From Erwinia aphidicola (GTDB taxonomy: Bacteria; Pseudomonadota; Gammaproteobacteria; Enterobacterales; Enterobacteriaceae), in NCBI RefSeq assembly GCF_014773485.1, contig NZ_JACXBP010000002.1:558001-622000 (forward strand): a DNA stretch of 64,000 nt, in the 5' to 3' direction. Below the pieces are notes generated by a model. That model searched no databases, had not been told where the DNA came from, and was given only the letters and a program-made list of their open reading frames with translations. The position numbers and the translations under genes were made by a program. Below, piece after piece: positions 1 through 10,356 of this stretch (position 1 is the first letter of the stretch; each line of letters opens with the position of its first letter).

Positions 1-3000
1 CCTTCTGGCGCGGGATATCGGTTTCGCCACGGTGCCAGTCATACGACAGTGCGCCATCCAGGTAGAAGCCGCTTTCACGCTGCCAGGTCATATAGAGCGC
101 CAGGCTGTCGCTGTCAAAGGTGGTGGAGCTGTAACCGTCCGCCGCATCCGGGCGCAGGCGGGTGTTGCCGCGAGTGTAGGCCAGGCCACCGCGCAGGCTG
201 TCTTTCTCGCCGTCGAGCCGCAGCAGGTTACCGCCGATTTGCAGCGCGCTATAGTCGAGGTCGAAGTCATAACCGAAGTCTTTAAAGCTCTTATTACTGC
301 TCCAGGCCAGGTTGGAGCCAATATAGCGCACGAACATCTCGCCGCTGTCGCCCGCCTGCTGGCTCTGCTGGTGGCGCAGCTCGCCAAGGCGTTTATGCAG
401 GTCGTCGATAATCGCCGCGGTGTAGTAGGCCAGGCCGACCGGTGCAGAGATATAGGAAGGCACCTGCGGCACCACCGCCGGGCGGCTCTCCTGATTCGGC
501 GCGAGGTAGTCGTTAAAGGTGGTCAGACAGGCAGCACCGCCAGCGCAGACGTAGTTATTTGCCAGGCGATAGTCCCAGAACTGATTATCGCTGCCCCCGG
601 CAACGCGCCGCTGGCTGGCATCACTGGTGCCCGGTGCGAAGCTGTACAGCCCGTAGCTCCAGGGGCCGGCGGCCAGGTAGCCATCCTTCAGCGCAAAGCT
701 ATCTCTGCTGGCATTACCCGCCACCTGCGCCAGTGAAATCCCTTCATTACTCTCAATTGAGCTGCTGAAGTCGAGGTCGGTCAGCGCCCCCGTGCTGAGC
801 GCGGTCGGGGTGACATCCAGCAGCGTGGTGCCGCTGGCATTGCCGGTCACCCGCAGGTTATCGCTGAACTGATTGCTCAGCGCGCCGCCTGCGTTCAGCT
901 CGGTATTTATTTTCACCGAACCGCCTGCAGAGGCGAGATTGCCGTTAATCGTCAGCGAGTTGCCCGGCGATCCGCTGCCGTTAGTCAGGTCAATCAGCCC
1001 GCCGTTATTCACCGTCAGCGAGTTGCTGCTGCCGCCTGCCAGCACCGGATTAACGCCGTTCCCGGCATACAGCGTGGAGCCGCTGTCGATATTGACGGTG
1101 CTGTGCGCCAGCTGCAGATTATCGGTCAGCGTCCACTGGCTGTTACTGAAGTTAATGGTGCTCCAGCCCGAGCCGAGGTTGGTGCCTTTACTGATATCAT
1201 CCGCGCTAAACGAGCCACCGCGCGCGCTGATATTGTCAAAGGTCAACGCACCGCCCGTTGCTCCGCCGTTAGTGATGTGACGCGTTTGCGCCAGGTCAAC
1301 GCCCTGGATCAGGGCGCGGTTATTCACACCATTGCCCAGCGTCAGGCTGCCGTTCAGCGTACCGCCGGTCCACTCAAGTGCATCGGTGCCGCCGCCGGTA
1401 TTGATATCCCCCAGCACGTCACCGTTAGTCAGCAGCACCACATCGTTGGCGTTGCTGCCCGCCACCGCCACGCCCTCAGGCGAGCCTGGCGTGATGGTGC
1501 CACGGTTTTCAAACACCGCCGTGCCGCCACGTAAATCCACTACCGGCGCACGGGTGCTGGCGGAGACCAGCGTCCCGGTGTTCAGCACCGAGCTGGCGGT
1601 GCCCGCTACCAGGGCCGAACCGCCGCTGGCGCTGGTGATATTGACGTTGGCCGCCGACTGCACCGCTCCGGTGGTATTGGCGCGGATCCCGGTGCCGCCC
1701 GCGCCGCTGACGTTAAACTGATAGCCGCTGCCGAGGATCAAATCGTTGGTGGTTGCGCTGCCGTTGGCCTGGGTGAAATTCAGCCCGGTGCCGCTGCCGC
1801 TGACGTTAGTGGTCACCGTCGAGGCGGGATCGAACGGTACGGCGGTACGCAGGCCGCTGCCGTCGGCGACGTTGACCGTCAGGTTATTTAGCGTCACGCT
1901 GCGCGTCTCGACGCGGTTTTCAATACCGTTGCCGCCGCCGTTAACGTTGATAGTGGCATCGCTGGCATTCAGCGCCGCCGCCCCGCTGTCGAGCAGAATG
2001 CCATGCGCGCTGCCGTTGGTAGCGATCACCGTGTCGCTGCCGCTTAGCGCAAGGCTGGAGCCGGCGCTGATACGCACCCCGGCCACGCCGTCCGCCACGT
2101 TAATCTCACCGCCTTTCGCCAGCGTGGTGCCGCTGCCGCTGATATCCAGCCCGGTGCCGTTGGCAACATTCACCACGCCGTTATTGGTGATGTTGCTGCC
2201 GCTGCGCGTGCGGATACCGATATTGTTGGCGCCGTTCATATTCACCGCACCGTCGTTAACCAGCGTGGCGCCGTTGGCCACGTCATAGCCGATGCTGTTG
2301 GCACCTGTTGCGCTCACGCTGGCGCTGCTGGTGACCAGGGTGGGCGCTGCACTGCCATCCAGCGCATTGCTGAGGTCGGTACGCAGATTATTCACCAGTA
2401 CGCCAATGCTGCTGGCGCCGTTGAGCGCCACGCGGGTGCCGCTGCCGAGCGTGGCGCTGGCACCGCCTTCGACGCGCAGCGCATTCGCTCCGTTGCCGTT
2501 AACGTTGAACTGGCTGCTGCCGCTATTAAACAGGCTGTCGGGGCCGGAGGCGATCACGCCACTGCTGCCTGCCCCGCTGAGGGTAATATTGGCCGGCGTG
2601 CCGAAGTTCAGCGCGGCGGCATCGTCAATGCGGTACAGCGAGGAACGATCGGTGGTGACGTTGCTGGTTGCGCTACTGCTGTTGATGGTTGAGCCGATGC
2701 CCGCGGCGTGATAGGCGATCTGATCGCTATTATTAAACGCGGGCGTTGCAGCGCTACCCACGTTAACCGTTGCGCCGTTCAGCGCCTCGGCGCCTATCGC
2801 TCCGCGTCCGTTCATATTAATGGCCCCCGTCAGGTTTGCCACCGCCCTGGTGCCGGCCGCGCTGACGCCGCGCGTGCGCTGGCTGGTCGAGCCGCCTTCC
2901 ACATTAATCGTGCCGCTATTGTTCGCCGTGGTCGCCTGGCTACCGCTGCCGTTGACGCGCATGCCGAAGCCGCCATCGGTCACCGAGATATCGCCGCTGT

Positions 3001-5581
3001 TGGTACCCGTTGCCCCGCTCTCCACCAGGATGCCGGTGGAGCCGGCGCCGGTGAAAGTGATATTCCCGGCGTTGGTGAGCTGCGCCCGGTTGCGGGCAAT
3101 CAGTCCGGTTAGCCCGGTCTGGCCGGAGCTGAGGGCAGCCTGCGAGGTCAGCGTGGTGCTGGCCACCGGGCTGCCGCTGGTGCGCCCGGCCAGGGTGTGT
3201 TTCTGCCCGTCGGCAATCGCCCCGACAGCATTAACGCCGCTGAGATTGATGGAGGTTCCGGCATCAATATTTCCCACCGCTCCCCCTTCAATAATGACCG
3301 CGGTGGCACCACTGCCGGAAACCTCAAAGCTGGCGTTCTGCGTGTTGATCTCGGTGCCACCCGTTCCGGTCCCCATCACCCCGACGGAGTTAGCGCCGGA
3401 AGCGGTTAGCGACAGGTTGTTACCGGCAAAGTCCGCGCCCTGCTCCAGACGGAACAGGGTCGAGCCGCTGGTGGTCACGTCAAAGGCGTTATTATTGGTC
3501 ACGTCGATCCTGGCATTCGGGCCGTAAGCGAAGAAGGCGATCTGATTGCTGCCCTGGCTGAAGCGCGGTACGGCGTCGCTGTTGACCAGCACCGTCGCAT
3601 TGCCGCGCGCATGGACACCAATGGCCCCGTTACCGGTCAGGTTGATCGGGCCATCGACATTGGCCGTGGCCGTACCGCTGCCCTGGCCTTCCGCCCAGAC
3701 GCCGAAGTTGCGCGTGCCGCTGTCGGGATCCGCGCCGCCCGCAACGTTGATAGTGCCGCTGGACTGCGCTGCCGCCGTATTGCCGTTGGTGGCCAGCACC
3801 TTCAGCCCGGTGGCGTTGACGCCGTTGAGGTTAATGGTACCGCGGTTTTCAATATTACCGCCGCTGCCCGCATTGAGCACCGACATGGCGATATTTTCCC
3901 GCGGTACAGCCGCCGCTGCGCCGTTGACGGTAATCACGCCGTCGGTATCGTTAATCAGGGTACTGTTAGCTCCGCCGCTGGCCAGCATGCCGGCGCCGTT
4001 CTGTACCCTGCTACCCATAATGATCTCACCATGGTTGATGGCGCTGCCGTTGCCGCTGACCGAAATGCCGCTGGTGGTCCCACTTTGATTCAGCGCGGTT
4101 TCTGCCGTCTCTTCACCCAGGCTGTTCTGCGGGCCGCGACCCAGGTAGATCGTCCCGCCGCGGGCGTTGGTAAAATCAGAGCCGGTATCCACCGCCACGC
4201 CGCTGGTGGTGCCGCTGGCGCTGGAGCCATTAACGCCGACGTTGATGTTGCCGCTGTTGGTCGCCGTGGAAGAGGTCAGATTAATCGCCGCCGTCGAGCC
4301 GCCCGCCGGGTTGCCGCCGCTGGCGAAGTTGACAATCCCGGCATTGTCGAAGGTGCTGCCCCCCGCCAGGTTAACGCCATTCGAGTTATAGCCGGTTGCC
4401 CCGACTCCAGTACCGTCGACGCGATTGTAAAAGCCGCCGTTGATCACCCCGGTAGCGGAGTTGGTGCCGCGGCTGCCGGTATTCAGGCTCAGCGCCGCGC
4501 TGTCGGAGCCCAGCCCGCCGGAGCTGGAGACTTTACCGTTATTTGTCACGGTCGCCCCGTCGGTGGCGCGAATGGCACCACCGTTGGCGCCGACCACTTC
4601 CAGCGTGCTGCCCGCCGCAATATTCACCTGCGCACTGGCCCCGCTGGCGCCGATCACCACCCGGTCGCCAATCGCCTGCGCCACGTCATCGTTCGGGTCA
4701 TCCGCGCTGATGGTGTAGTCGATATTCTGGTTGGTTTTACTGAAGGCTTTGTTAAATTCGGTCAGGTAGGAGGCAGTATTGAGATTTCCGCTTTTCAGCT
4801 GGGTAATCAGCCAGTCGTTATAGCTTTTAAGCCCGGCAGCGCTGGTGACGTTAAACGCGTTACTTTTGCCATCAAGGGTGGTGACGCTAAATGCGCCCTT
4901 GTAGGTAGCGACGTTGGTGACCTGGAACTGGCGCGGCACCGTGGGGTCTGCGGCTGCGCCGGTAAAGGTGATGCGGTTGTTCGAATTCCAGTTCACCGTT
5001 GAGCTGTTGGTGGTACCGTCAACGTTGAACAGCGTGCTCTGCTTGGCCGCCATGGTCCAGCCATTGGTCGCGGCGGTCGACCGTGCCCCGCGCTGCCCAA
5101 TATCGACGTTTAGCGTGCCGTTTGTGACATCGGCAATACGGGTATTGATGTACTGATCGTCACCCACGTTGACGATATCCGGTACCGCAGTGCTGGCGCC
5201 AACCGGGGTTTGCGCCACCAGACTGGCGGGGTTATATACCTGGAAAGTGGTGTTGCCGCCGGTGGTCGCATCGGGGATGGTTATCGCGAAATTCTGCGGG
5301 CCGGGATCGAGGCGCTCGGCACCAATCACCCCGTTGTCATTAACAATACGCCCGGCGCTTTGTAATGAGCCCAGCGTGGTATTGACTGCACCATTGGTTC
5401 CGGGCTGGAAGCGTTGATTACCGGTAATAGCGCCGACGGAACCATCATTAATTACCGCCTGTCGGTTAGCAAGATTATCGTTCGTTAGCGGGGAATAAAT
5501 AGATAGCACATCGGCAGTAGCGAAAGGAATACTAAAAGTGGCGAGCAGGCCTGACAATACTGGATTTAATCTGTAACGCAT
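1..5581 (-). CDS. Giant autotransporter adhesin (type Va), C-terminus outside window
   Basis: The frame is open for 1860 codons with no stop to the window edge. The ATG is preceded by GGAGG four bases upstream. Residues 1-23 are a signal peptide with likely cleavage after ATA. A roughly 1,650-residue passenger follows, rich in Gly, Ala, Asn, Thr, Ser and Val, with repeated short strand motifs typical of a right-handed beta-helix. Two diverged passenger units of about 270 residues are in tandem: QIAFFAYG near 3540 and QIAYHAAG near 2720 mark equivalent points. A Cys pair (C1679, C1685) sits in the linker. From about residue 1745 (EMFVRYIG) beta-barrel strands begin, but most of the barrel is missing. 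The family secretes its passenger to the cell surface, often for adhesion; the target here is unknown. The large open frames on the opposite strand are shadows. Confidence 0.9.
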   Translation of the reverse strand, partial: MRYRLNPVLSGLLATFSIPFATADVLSIYSPLTNDNLANRQAVINDGSVGAITGNQRFQPGTNGAVNTTLGSLQSAGRIVNDNGVIGAERLDPGPQNFAITIPDATTGGNTTFQVYNPASLVAQTPVGASTAVPDIVNVGDDQYINTRIADVTNGTLNVDIGQRGARSTAATNGWTMAAKQSTLFNVDGTTNSSTVNWNSNNRITFTGAAADPTVPRQFQVTNVATYKGAFSVTTLDGKSNAFNVTSAAGLKSYNDWLITQLKSGNLNTASYLTEFNKAFSKTNQNIDYTISADDPNDDVAQAIGDRVVIGASGASAQVNIAAGSTLEVVGANGGAIRATDGATVTNNGKVSSSGGLGSDSAALSLNTGSRGTNSATGVINGGFYNRVDGTGVGATGYNSNGVNLAGGSTFDNAGIVNFASGGNPAGGSTAAINLTSSTATNSGNINVGVNGSSASGTTSGVAVDTGSDFTNARGGTIYLGRGPQNSLGEETAETALNQSGTTSGISVSGNGSAINHGEIIMGSRVQNGAGMLASGGANSTLINDTDGVITVNGAAAAVPRENIAMSVLNAGSGGNIENRGTINLNGVNATGLKVLATNGNTAAAQSSGTINVAGGADPDSGTRNFGVWAEGQGSGTATANVDGPINLTGNGAIGVHARGNATVLVNSDAVPRFSQGSNQIAFFAYGPNARIDVTNNNAFDVTTSGSTLFRLEQGADFAGNNLSLTASGANSVGVMGTGTGGTEINTQNASFEVSGSGATAVIIEGGAVGNIDAGTSINLSGVNAVGAIADGQKHTLAGRTSGSPVASTTLTSQAALSSGQTGLTGLIARNRAQLTNAGNITFTGAGSTGILVESGATGTNSGDISVTDGGFGMRVNGSGSQATTANNSGTINVEGGSTSQRTRGVSAAGTRAVANLTGAINMNGRGAIGAEALNGATVNVGSAATPAFNNSDQIAYHAAGIGSTINSSSATSNVTTDRSSLYRIDDAAALNFGTPANITLSGAGSSGVIASGPDSLFNSGSSQFNVNGNGANALRVEGGASATLGSGTRVALNGASSIGVLVNNLRTDLSNALDGSAAPTLVTSSASVSATGANSIGYDVANGATLVNDGAVNMNGANNIGIRTRSGSNITNNGVVNVANGTGLDISGSGTTLAKGGEINVADGVAGVRISAGSSLALSGSDTVIATNGSAHGILLDSGAAALNASDATINVNGGGNGIENRVETRSVTLNNLTVNVADGSGLRTAVPFDPASTVTTNVSGSGTGLNFTQANGSATTNDLILGSGYQFNVSGAGGTGIRANTTGAVQSAANVNITSASGGSALVAGTASSVLNTGTLVSASTRAPVVDLRGGTAVFENRGTITPGSPEGVAVAGSNANDVVLLTNGDVLGDINTGGGTDALEWTGGTLNGSLTLGNGVNNRALIQGVDLAQTRHITNGGATGGALTFDNISARGGSFSADDISKGTNLGSGWSTINFSNSQWTLTDNLQLAHSTVNIDSGSTLYAGNGVNPVLAGGSSNSLTVNNGGLIDLTNGSGSPGNSLTINGNLASAGGSVKINTELNAGGALSNQFSDNLRVTGNASGTTLLDVTPTALSTGALTDLDFSSSIESNEGISLAQVAGNASRDSFALKDGYLAAGPWSYGLYSFAPGTSDASQRRVAGGSDNQFWDYRLANNYVCAGGAACLTTFNDYLAPNQESRPAVVPQVPSYISAPVGLAYYTAAIIDDLHKRLGELRHQQSQQAGDSGEMFVRYIGSNLAWSSNKSFKDFGYDFDLDYSALQIGGNLLRLDGEKDSLRGGLAYTRGNTRLRPDAADGYSSTTFDSDSLALYMTWQRESGFYLDGALSYDWHRGETDIPRQK

Positions 5582-6090
5582 ATTTCCTCCGGGCGAATGC
5601 AGTCCCCCTAAGTCCATACAGGGTTTATTGCCGGGCCTTGGGAAGCAGCAGACTCATCCATCCGTGCGGAGTGACATCCCCAGAAAGGCACCTGTTAATA
5701 ACAAGGATAAATATTCAAATAAAATAAATGATAAATAGAATCTCTATAAATAAATGGCGCTAATATCAATAATTAGTCTCATTAATACTTTTGCTGATAA
5801 TAATGTCTATTCATCTATAGTTTTTGATTTATTTTCTGGCAACTCATTATTCTGAATTTTTTTATGAAATTCACGGCAAAGATAAAATAGTGTTACCAAC
5901 AGCGACACTAATAGCAGCGAAAAATTCGCAGCTAACTTATTGATGATAAATCGTAATAGTAACCTTGCGGTATGAGACACCCGCTTCACAGATCGGAACT
6001 GAACGCCAGGGCACTTAAATCAAACTTACGGAAATTTTTGCGAGATTTGTGAGGTAGGATCCAGGGCTAAACTGGAGAGTGGAGGCAAAA
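5582..6090. other. AT-rich intergenic region upstream of the autotransporter
   Basis: About 500 bases separate the autotransporter start from the gltP terminator. The part from about 5700 to 5990 is clearly more AT-rich than the flanking genes. It must hold the autotransporter promoter, but no convincing -35/-10 pair or known operator could be assigned by eye. A 60-codon GTG frame inside it has no ribosome binding site and was not accepted. Confidence 0.5.
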
Positions 6091-6116
6091 CGGGCAGGTG
6101 ACGCATCACCCGCCCG
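6087..6116 (-). terminator. gltP terminator
   Basis: A GC-rich hairpin with arms of 11 bases (cgggcaggtga / tcacccgcccg, one mismatch) and a CGCA loop lies 7 bases beyond the gltP stop. On the minus strand it is followed by TTTTGCC, a short U tract. Confidence 0.65.
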
Positions 6117-6122
6117 CGATTT

Positions 6123-7427
6123 TTACTGGCCTGTAGGCTGGGCTTTCAGCTGTGCTTCATAGGCGAGCGCCTGCTTCGCATCAAACTGATCTTCCCACTT
6201 GGCAATCACCAGCACCGCCAGCGCGTTGCCCACCACGTTCAGCGCGGTACGTGCCATATCGAGGATACGGTCAACGCCAGCGATAAACGCCAGGCCTTCC
6301 AGCGGAATTCCGACACTGCCAAGAGTGGCCAGCAGCACCACGAAGGAGACGCCCGGCACGCCAGCAATCCCTTTTGACGTCACCATCAGCGTCAGCACCA
6401 GTACGATCTCATCGCCCAGCGACAGGTCAATGCCGTATAGCTGCGCGATAAAGATGGCGGCGATACTTTGGTACAGTGTCGAACCGTCCAGGTTAAACGA
6501 GTAGCCGGTCGGCACCACAAAGCTGGTGATCGACTTCGGCGCGCCGTAGGCTTCCATCTTCTCCATGATGCGCGGCAGCACGGTTTCAGAGCTGGCCGTG
6601 GAGTAAGAGAGGATGAGCTCATCCTTGAGGATACGTATCAGCGTGGTAATGCGCAGACCGCAGAAGCGCGCCACCCCACCCAGCACCACCAGCGCGAAGA
6701 AGAAGATAGCGGCATACACCAGTATCACCAGCTTCGCCAGCGGCCACAGCGAGGCAAAGCCGAAGTTTGCTACCGTCACCGAGATCAGCGCAAACACCCC
6801 AACAGGGGCATAACGCATAATCATATGGGTAACTTTGAACATCGCTTCTGACGTTGAGCGGAACACTTTTACCAGCGGATCGCGGTGTTCAGACGGCAGT
6901 GAAGAGAGTCCAAGGCCAAACAGCACCGAGAAGAAGATAATCGGCAGCATGTCACCCCTGGCAATCGCCGCGAAGATATTCTGCGGGATCAGCGACAGGA
7001 TAGTGGTCACCAGGCTATGCGGGCCGCTCTGCACCTGCTGCGTGGTCGCTTCATATTTAGAGATGTCCACCGTTGCCAGCGTCGACATATCAATGCCGGA
7101 GCCGGGTTGGAACACGTTCGCCAGAGTAATACCTGTCACAATGGCAATGGTGGTAATCACTTCGAAGTAGACGATGGTTTTAACGCCAATACGCCCCAGT
7201 TTTTTCGCATCCCCGACGCCGGCAATGCCGACAATCAGCGTGGAAATTACGATAGGCACCACGATCATTTTAATCAGGTGGATAAAGATATCCCCAGCCG
7301 GCGTGAGTACGTTAGTGACTAACCATTCACGGTTTTCCGGCTGGTTATGCAGTATCGCCCCGACGGTGATCCCCAGTACCAACGCCACCAGAATTTGCCA
7401 GGCGAGGCTGAATTTTACAGCTTTCAT
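6123..7427 (-). CDS. gltP: Proton/glutamate-aspartate symporter GltP
   Basis: This is a 434-residue inner membrane carrier of the dicarboxylate/amino acid:cation symporter family, importing glutamate and aspartate with protons. The start MKAVKFSLAWQ matches E. coli GltP and has TAAGGA nine bases upstream; a longer upstream reading frame has no family support. The serine-rich re-entrant motif YSTASSETVLPR and the substrate motif NLDGSTLYQS are present, as is the helix ending GVDRILDMARTALNVVGNA. In E. coli the nrf operon separates acs from gltP. Here acs follows directly in the divergent direction, so nrf is missing from this position. Very secure. Confidence 0.97.
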   Translation of the reverse strand: MKAVKFSLAWQILVALVLGITVGAILHNQPENREWLVTNVLTPAGDIFIHLIKMIVVPIVISTLIVGIAGVGDAKKLGRIGVKTIVYFEVITTIAIVTGITLANVFQPGSGIDMSTLATVDISKYEATTQQVQSGPHSLVTTILSLIPQNIFAAIARGDMLPIIFFSVLFGLGLSSLPSEHRDPLVKVFRSTSEAMFKVTHMIMRYAPVGVFALISVTVANFGFASLWPLAKLVILVYAAIFFFALVVLGGVARFCGLRITTLIRILKDELILSYSTASSETVLPRIMEKMEAYGAPKSITSFVVPTGYSFNLDGSTLYQSIAAIFIAQLYGIDLSLGDEIVLVLTLMVTSKGIAGVPGVSFVVLLATLGSVGIPLEGLAFIAGVDRILDMARTALNVVGNALAVLVIAKWEDQFDAKQALAYEAQLKAQPTGQ

Positions 7428-7947
7428 ATTGTATTTTTCCTTAACAAAACCTGCTTTCCGCGTAGTGCATGCGGAGTGAATAACACTCGAAGGAGGATGA
7501 CCGGGATCGGGCAATTCGCAGGTAATGGATGGTTGATTCCTGTTTTGCAGGCGCGTAATCAGTACCATTTTCAGCGGTAAGAATGCAACCCTACGCGAGA
7601 TGTGTCTATTTAATGCTCAGTAGACAGGATAAAGCACTGCCTGTAGCCACTTAAAATAAACCTTTGTTATAAAAGGTAATATTCTTAGAGCAAATAGCAT
7701 AGCCATGCAAAAAGTGAACAATTACCCGTAACAACGAAATGGTCTGGTTGCGCTTTTTTTGCGCACCTTCGCGGGCATTTTTCTAAGATTGTTAGCATCG
7801 CCTCTTCTCTTTTGAGCAAAGTGATATTGCCATTTCATTACATTCCGTTATGACGTGATCTGCCGCGCAAAAAGAAAACAAAGCCAAACGCGCATCTTCA
7901 CTTAACCATTGATTGACATATTATTAACATCTTCAAGGAGACCAGCC
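7428..7947. promoter_or_regulatory. Divergent gltP-acs regulatory region
   Basis: This 520-base AT-rich space lies between two divergently transcribed genes. In E. coli the acs promoter is activated by CRP and modulated by IHF and Fis. No full CRP palindrome could be found here by eye. A small hairpin, TGCGC-T7-GCGCA, lies at 7749-7765. The acs Shine-Dalgarno AAGGAG is at 7935-7940, seven bases before the ATG. Confidence 0.5.
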
Positions 7948-9903
7948 ATGAGCCAATCACACGTATACCCGGTGCCCGCGAACATCGCGGAAAACACCCT
8001 GATTAATGCCCAGCAGTACCAGTCGATGTATCAGCAGTCGGTACAGGACCCAGACGCATTCTGGGGTGAGCAAGGCAAGATACTTGACTGGATCAAACCC
8101 TACCGCACGGTGAAGAACACCTCTTTCGCCCCCGGCAATATTTCCATTCGCTGGTATGAGGACGGCACGCTAAACCTTGCCGCTAACTGCCTTGATCGCC
8201 ATCTGCAAACGCGCGGCGACCATCCGGCCATCATCTGGGAAGGTGATGACGCCAGCGAAAGCAAAACCATTAGCTACCGTGAGCTGCACCGCGACGTGTG
8301 CCGCTTTGCCAACACCCTGAAAGAGCTCGGCATCAACAAAGGCGATGTCGTGGCGATTTACATGCCCATGGTGCCGGAAGCGGCCGTGGCGATGCTGGCC
8401 TGCGCGCGCATTGGCGCGGTGCACTCGGTGATCTTCGGTGGCTTCTCGCCGGAAGCCGTCTCTGGCCGTATTATCGACAGTAACGCCCGCCTGGTGATCA
8501 CCGCCGATGAGGGCGTGCGCGCCGGGCGCAGCATCCCGCTGAAGAAAAACGTCGACGACGCGCTGGCTAACCCCGCTGTCACCAGCGTAGGTAAAGTGGT
8601 GGTGTTTAAACGCACCGGCAAAGATGTCGGCTGGAACGGCGATCGCGATCTCTGGTGGCACGAGCTGATGAACAAAGCCAGCGCCCACCACCAGCCGGAA
8701 GAGATGAACGCCGAGGACCCGCTGTTTATCCTCTACACCTCGGGTTCCACCGGCAAGCCGAAAGGCGTGCTGCACACCACCGGTGGCTACCTGGTGTACG
8801 CAGCCACCACCTTTAAATACGTGTTTGATTACCATCCGGAAGATGTCTACTGGTGTACCGCCGATGTTGGCTGGGTCACCGGTCACAGCTACCTGCTGTA
8901 CGGCCCGCTGGCGTGTGGTGCCACCACCCTGATGTTTGAAGGGGTGCCAAACTGGCCGAAACCGAGCCGGATGGCCGAAGTGGTGGACAAACATAAGGTC
9001 ACCATTCTCTACACTGCGCCGACCGCCGTGCGTGCACTCATGGCAGAGGGCGACAGAGCCATTGAGGGCACCGACCGTTCCAGCCTGCGCATTCTCGGCT
9101 CCGTCGGTGAGCCAATCAACCCGGAAGCCTGGGAGTGGTTCCACAAGAAAATAGGTAACGGCAACTGCCCTATCTCTGACACCTGGTGGCAAACCGAAAC
9201 CGGCGGCTTTATGATCACCCCGCTGCCGGGTGCCACCGCGCTGAAACCCGGCTCGGCGACCCATCCGTTCTTCGGCGTCCAGCCCGCGCTGGTGGATAAC
9301 GAAGGCAACGTGCTGGAGGGCGCGACCGAAGGCAACCTGGCGATTGTCGACTCCTGGCCGGGTCAGGCGCGCACGCTGTTTGGCGATCACGAGCGCTTTG
9401 AGCAGACCTACTTCTCCACCTTTAAAAATATGTACTTCAGCGGCGACGGCGCGCGCCGTGATGAAGATGGCTATTACTGGATCACCGGGCGCGTGGATGA
9501 CGTACTGAATGTCTCCGGCCACCGCCTGGGCACCGCGGAGATTGAATCTGCGCTGGTCTCCCATCCGAAAATCGCCGAGGCCGCCGTGGTCGGTATTCCA
9601 CACGGGCTGAAGGGCCAGGCGATCTATGCCTATATCACGCTGAACAGCGGCGAAGAGCCGTCGCCGGAGCTGTATAGCGAAGTACGTAACTGGGTACGTA
9701 AAGAGATCGGCCCGATTGCCACGCCGGACGTGCTGCACTGGACCGACTCACTGCCTAAAACCCGCTCGGGGAAAATTATGCGCCGCATTTTGCGCAAAAT
9801 TGCCGCCGGTGATACCAGCAACCTCGGCGATACCTCAACTCTCGCCGATCCAGGCGTGGTGGAGAAATTACTCGTAGAGAAGCAGTCCATTAAAATGCCA
9901 TAA
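7948..9903 (+). CDS. acs: Acetyl-CoA synthetase
   Basis: This 651-residue enzyme converts acetate, ATP and CoA to acetyl-CoA through acetyl-AMP; it scavenges low acetate. The ATG at [21 protein letters not shown] was chosen because AAGGAG lies seven bases upstream and the N-terminus aligns with E. coli Acs; an upstream in-frame start lacks a ribosome site. Visible motifs are the adenylate-forming [12 protein letters not shown] near residue 262, [10 protein letters not shown], and [11 protein letters not shown] with Lys609, the lysine acetylated by Pat in enteric Acs. It is the first gene of acs-yjcH-actP, as in E. coli, so acetate activation and uptake are co-expressed. Confidence 0.98.
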   Translation: MSQSHVYPVPANIAENTLINAQQYQSMYQQSVQDPDAFWGEQGKILDWIKPYRTVKNTSFAPGNISIRWYEDGTLNLAANCLDRHLQTRGDHPAIIWEGDDASESKTISYRELHRDVCRFANTLKELGINKGDVVAIYMPMVPEAAVAMLACARIGAVHSVIFGGFSPEAVSGRIIDSNARLVITADEGVRAGRSIPLKKNVDDALANPAVTSVGKVVVFKRTGKDVGWNGDRDLWWHELMNKASAHHQPEEMNAEDPLFILYTSGSTGKPKGVLHTTGGYLVYAATTFKYVFDYHPEDVYWCTADVGWVTGHSYLLYGPLACGATTLMFEGVPNWPKPSRMAEVVDKHKVTILYTAPTAVRALMAEGDRAIEGTDRSSLRILGSVGEPINPEAWEWFHKKIGNGNCPISDTWWQTETGGFMITPLPGATALKPGSATHPFFGVQPALVDNEGNVLEGATEGNLAIVDSWPGQARTLFGDHERFEQTYFSTFKNMYFSGDGARRDEDGYYWITGRVDDVLNVSGHRLGTAEIESALVSHPKIAEAAVVGIPHGLKGQAIYAYITLNSGEEPSPELYSEVRNWVRKEIGPIATPDVLHWTDSLPKTRSGKIMRRILRKIAAGDTSNLGDTSTLADPGVVEKLLVEKQSIKMP

Positions 9904-9908
9904 CTCCG

Positions 9909-9930
9909 TGGGGGCCTCTCAGCGCCCCCA
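9909..9930 (+). repeat. Hairpin in acs-yjcH gap
   Basis: Perfect arms TGGGGGC / GCCCCCA with an eight-base loop lie six bases after the acs stop. No U tract follows, so it more likely stabilises or attenuates the operon message than terminates it. Confidence 0.5.
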
Positions 9931-10044
9931 TTATTCTCTCAATCCTAACTGCCACAGAGCAGCCCTGCCGTATTACGTCTTAATTTTCAGCACCGTGAAG
10001 TTATAAAAAAAATACTCACCCTCTCTACCTCTGGAGATGCTGCA

Positions 10045-10356
10045 ATGAACGATGTCTTATATGAAAGAATAGAAAAAAGCGCACGCTTTAAAGAGCTGGT
10101 GAGAAAACGCCAGAGCTTTGCCACCCTGCTGTCGATAATTATGCTGGTGCTGTACGTCGGCTTTATTTTACTGATTGCCTTCGCGCCCGCGTGGCTGGGT
10201 ACGCCGCTGCACCAAGGCACCAATGTGACGCGCGGCATTCCCATAGGCGTTGGCTTAATTGTCATCTCCTTCCTGTTGACCGGTGTGTATGTCTGGCGCG
10301 CGAATGGTGAATTCGATCGCCTGACCCGTGAACTGCTGAAAGAGGTGAAGGGATGA
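10045..10356 (+). CDS. yjcH: Inner membrane protein YjcH (DUF485)
   Basis: This 103-residue protein has two predicted membrane helices (about residues 29-49 and 68-86) and charged ends, matching the DUF485/YjcH family that always accompanies ActP-type permeases. Its exact role is unknown; it is assumed to support the acetate permease. The ATG has TGGAG upstream. Its stop overlaps the actP start by four bases (ATGA), so the two are translationally coupled. Confidence 0.94.
   Translation: MNDVLYERIEKSARFKELVRKRQSFATLLSIIMLVLYVGFILLIAFAPAWLGTPLHQGTNVTRGIPIGVGLIVISFLLTGVYVWRANGEFDRLTRELLKEVKG

Noticed and set aside
1800-4400. Repeated short motifs in the autotransporter as a CRISPR or tandem DNA repeat
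   Set aside because: The repeats are at protein level, diverged and without equal spacers.
3611-5002. 463-codon frame on the plus strand, opposite the autotransporter
   Set aside because: It is a shadow of the Gly/Ala/Asn-rich autotransporter codons and has no starts, signals or homology of its own.
5807-5989. 60-codon frame on the minus strand with one hydrophobic segment
   Set aside because: It uses a GTG start with no Shine-Dalgarno, lies in an AT-rich promoter region and has no recognised homology.
7800-7947. CRP sites of the acs promoter
   Set aside because: Only weak half sites are visible; none has both TGTGA and TCACA with six-base spacing.
8170-9738. 522-codon minus-strand frame opposite acs
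   Set aside because: acs is a complete conserved gene; the opposite frame arises from GC-rich codon structure.
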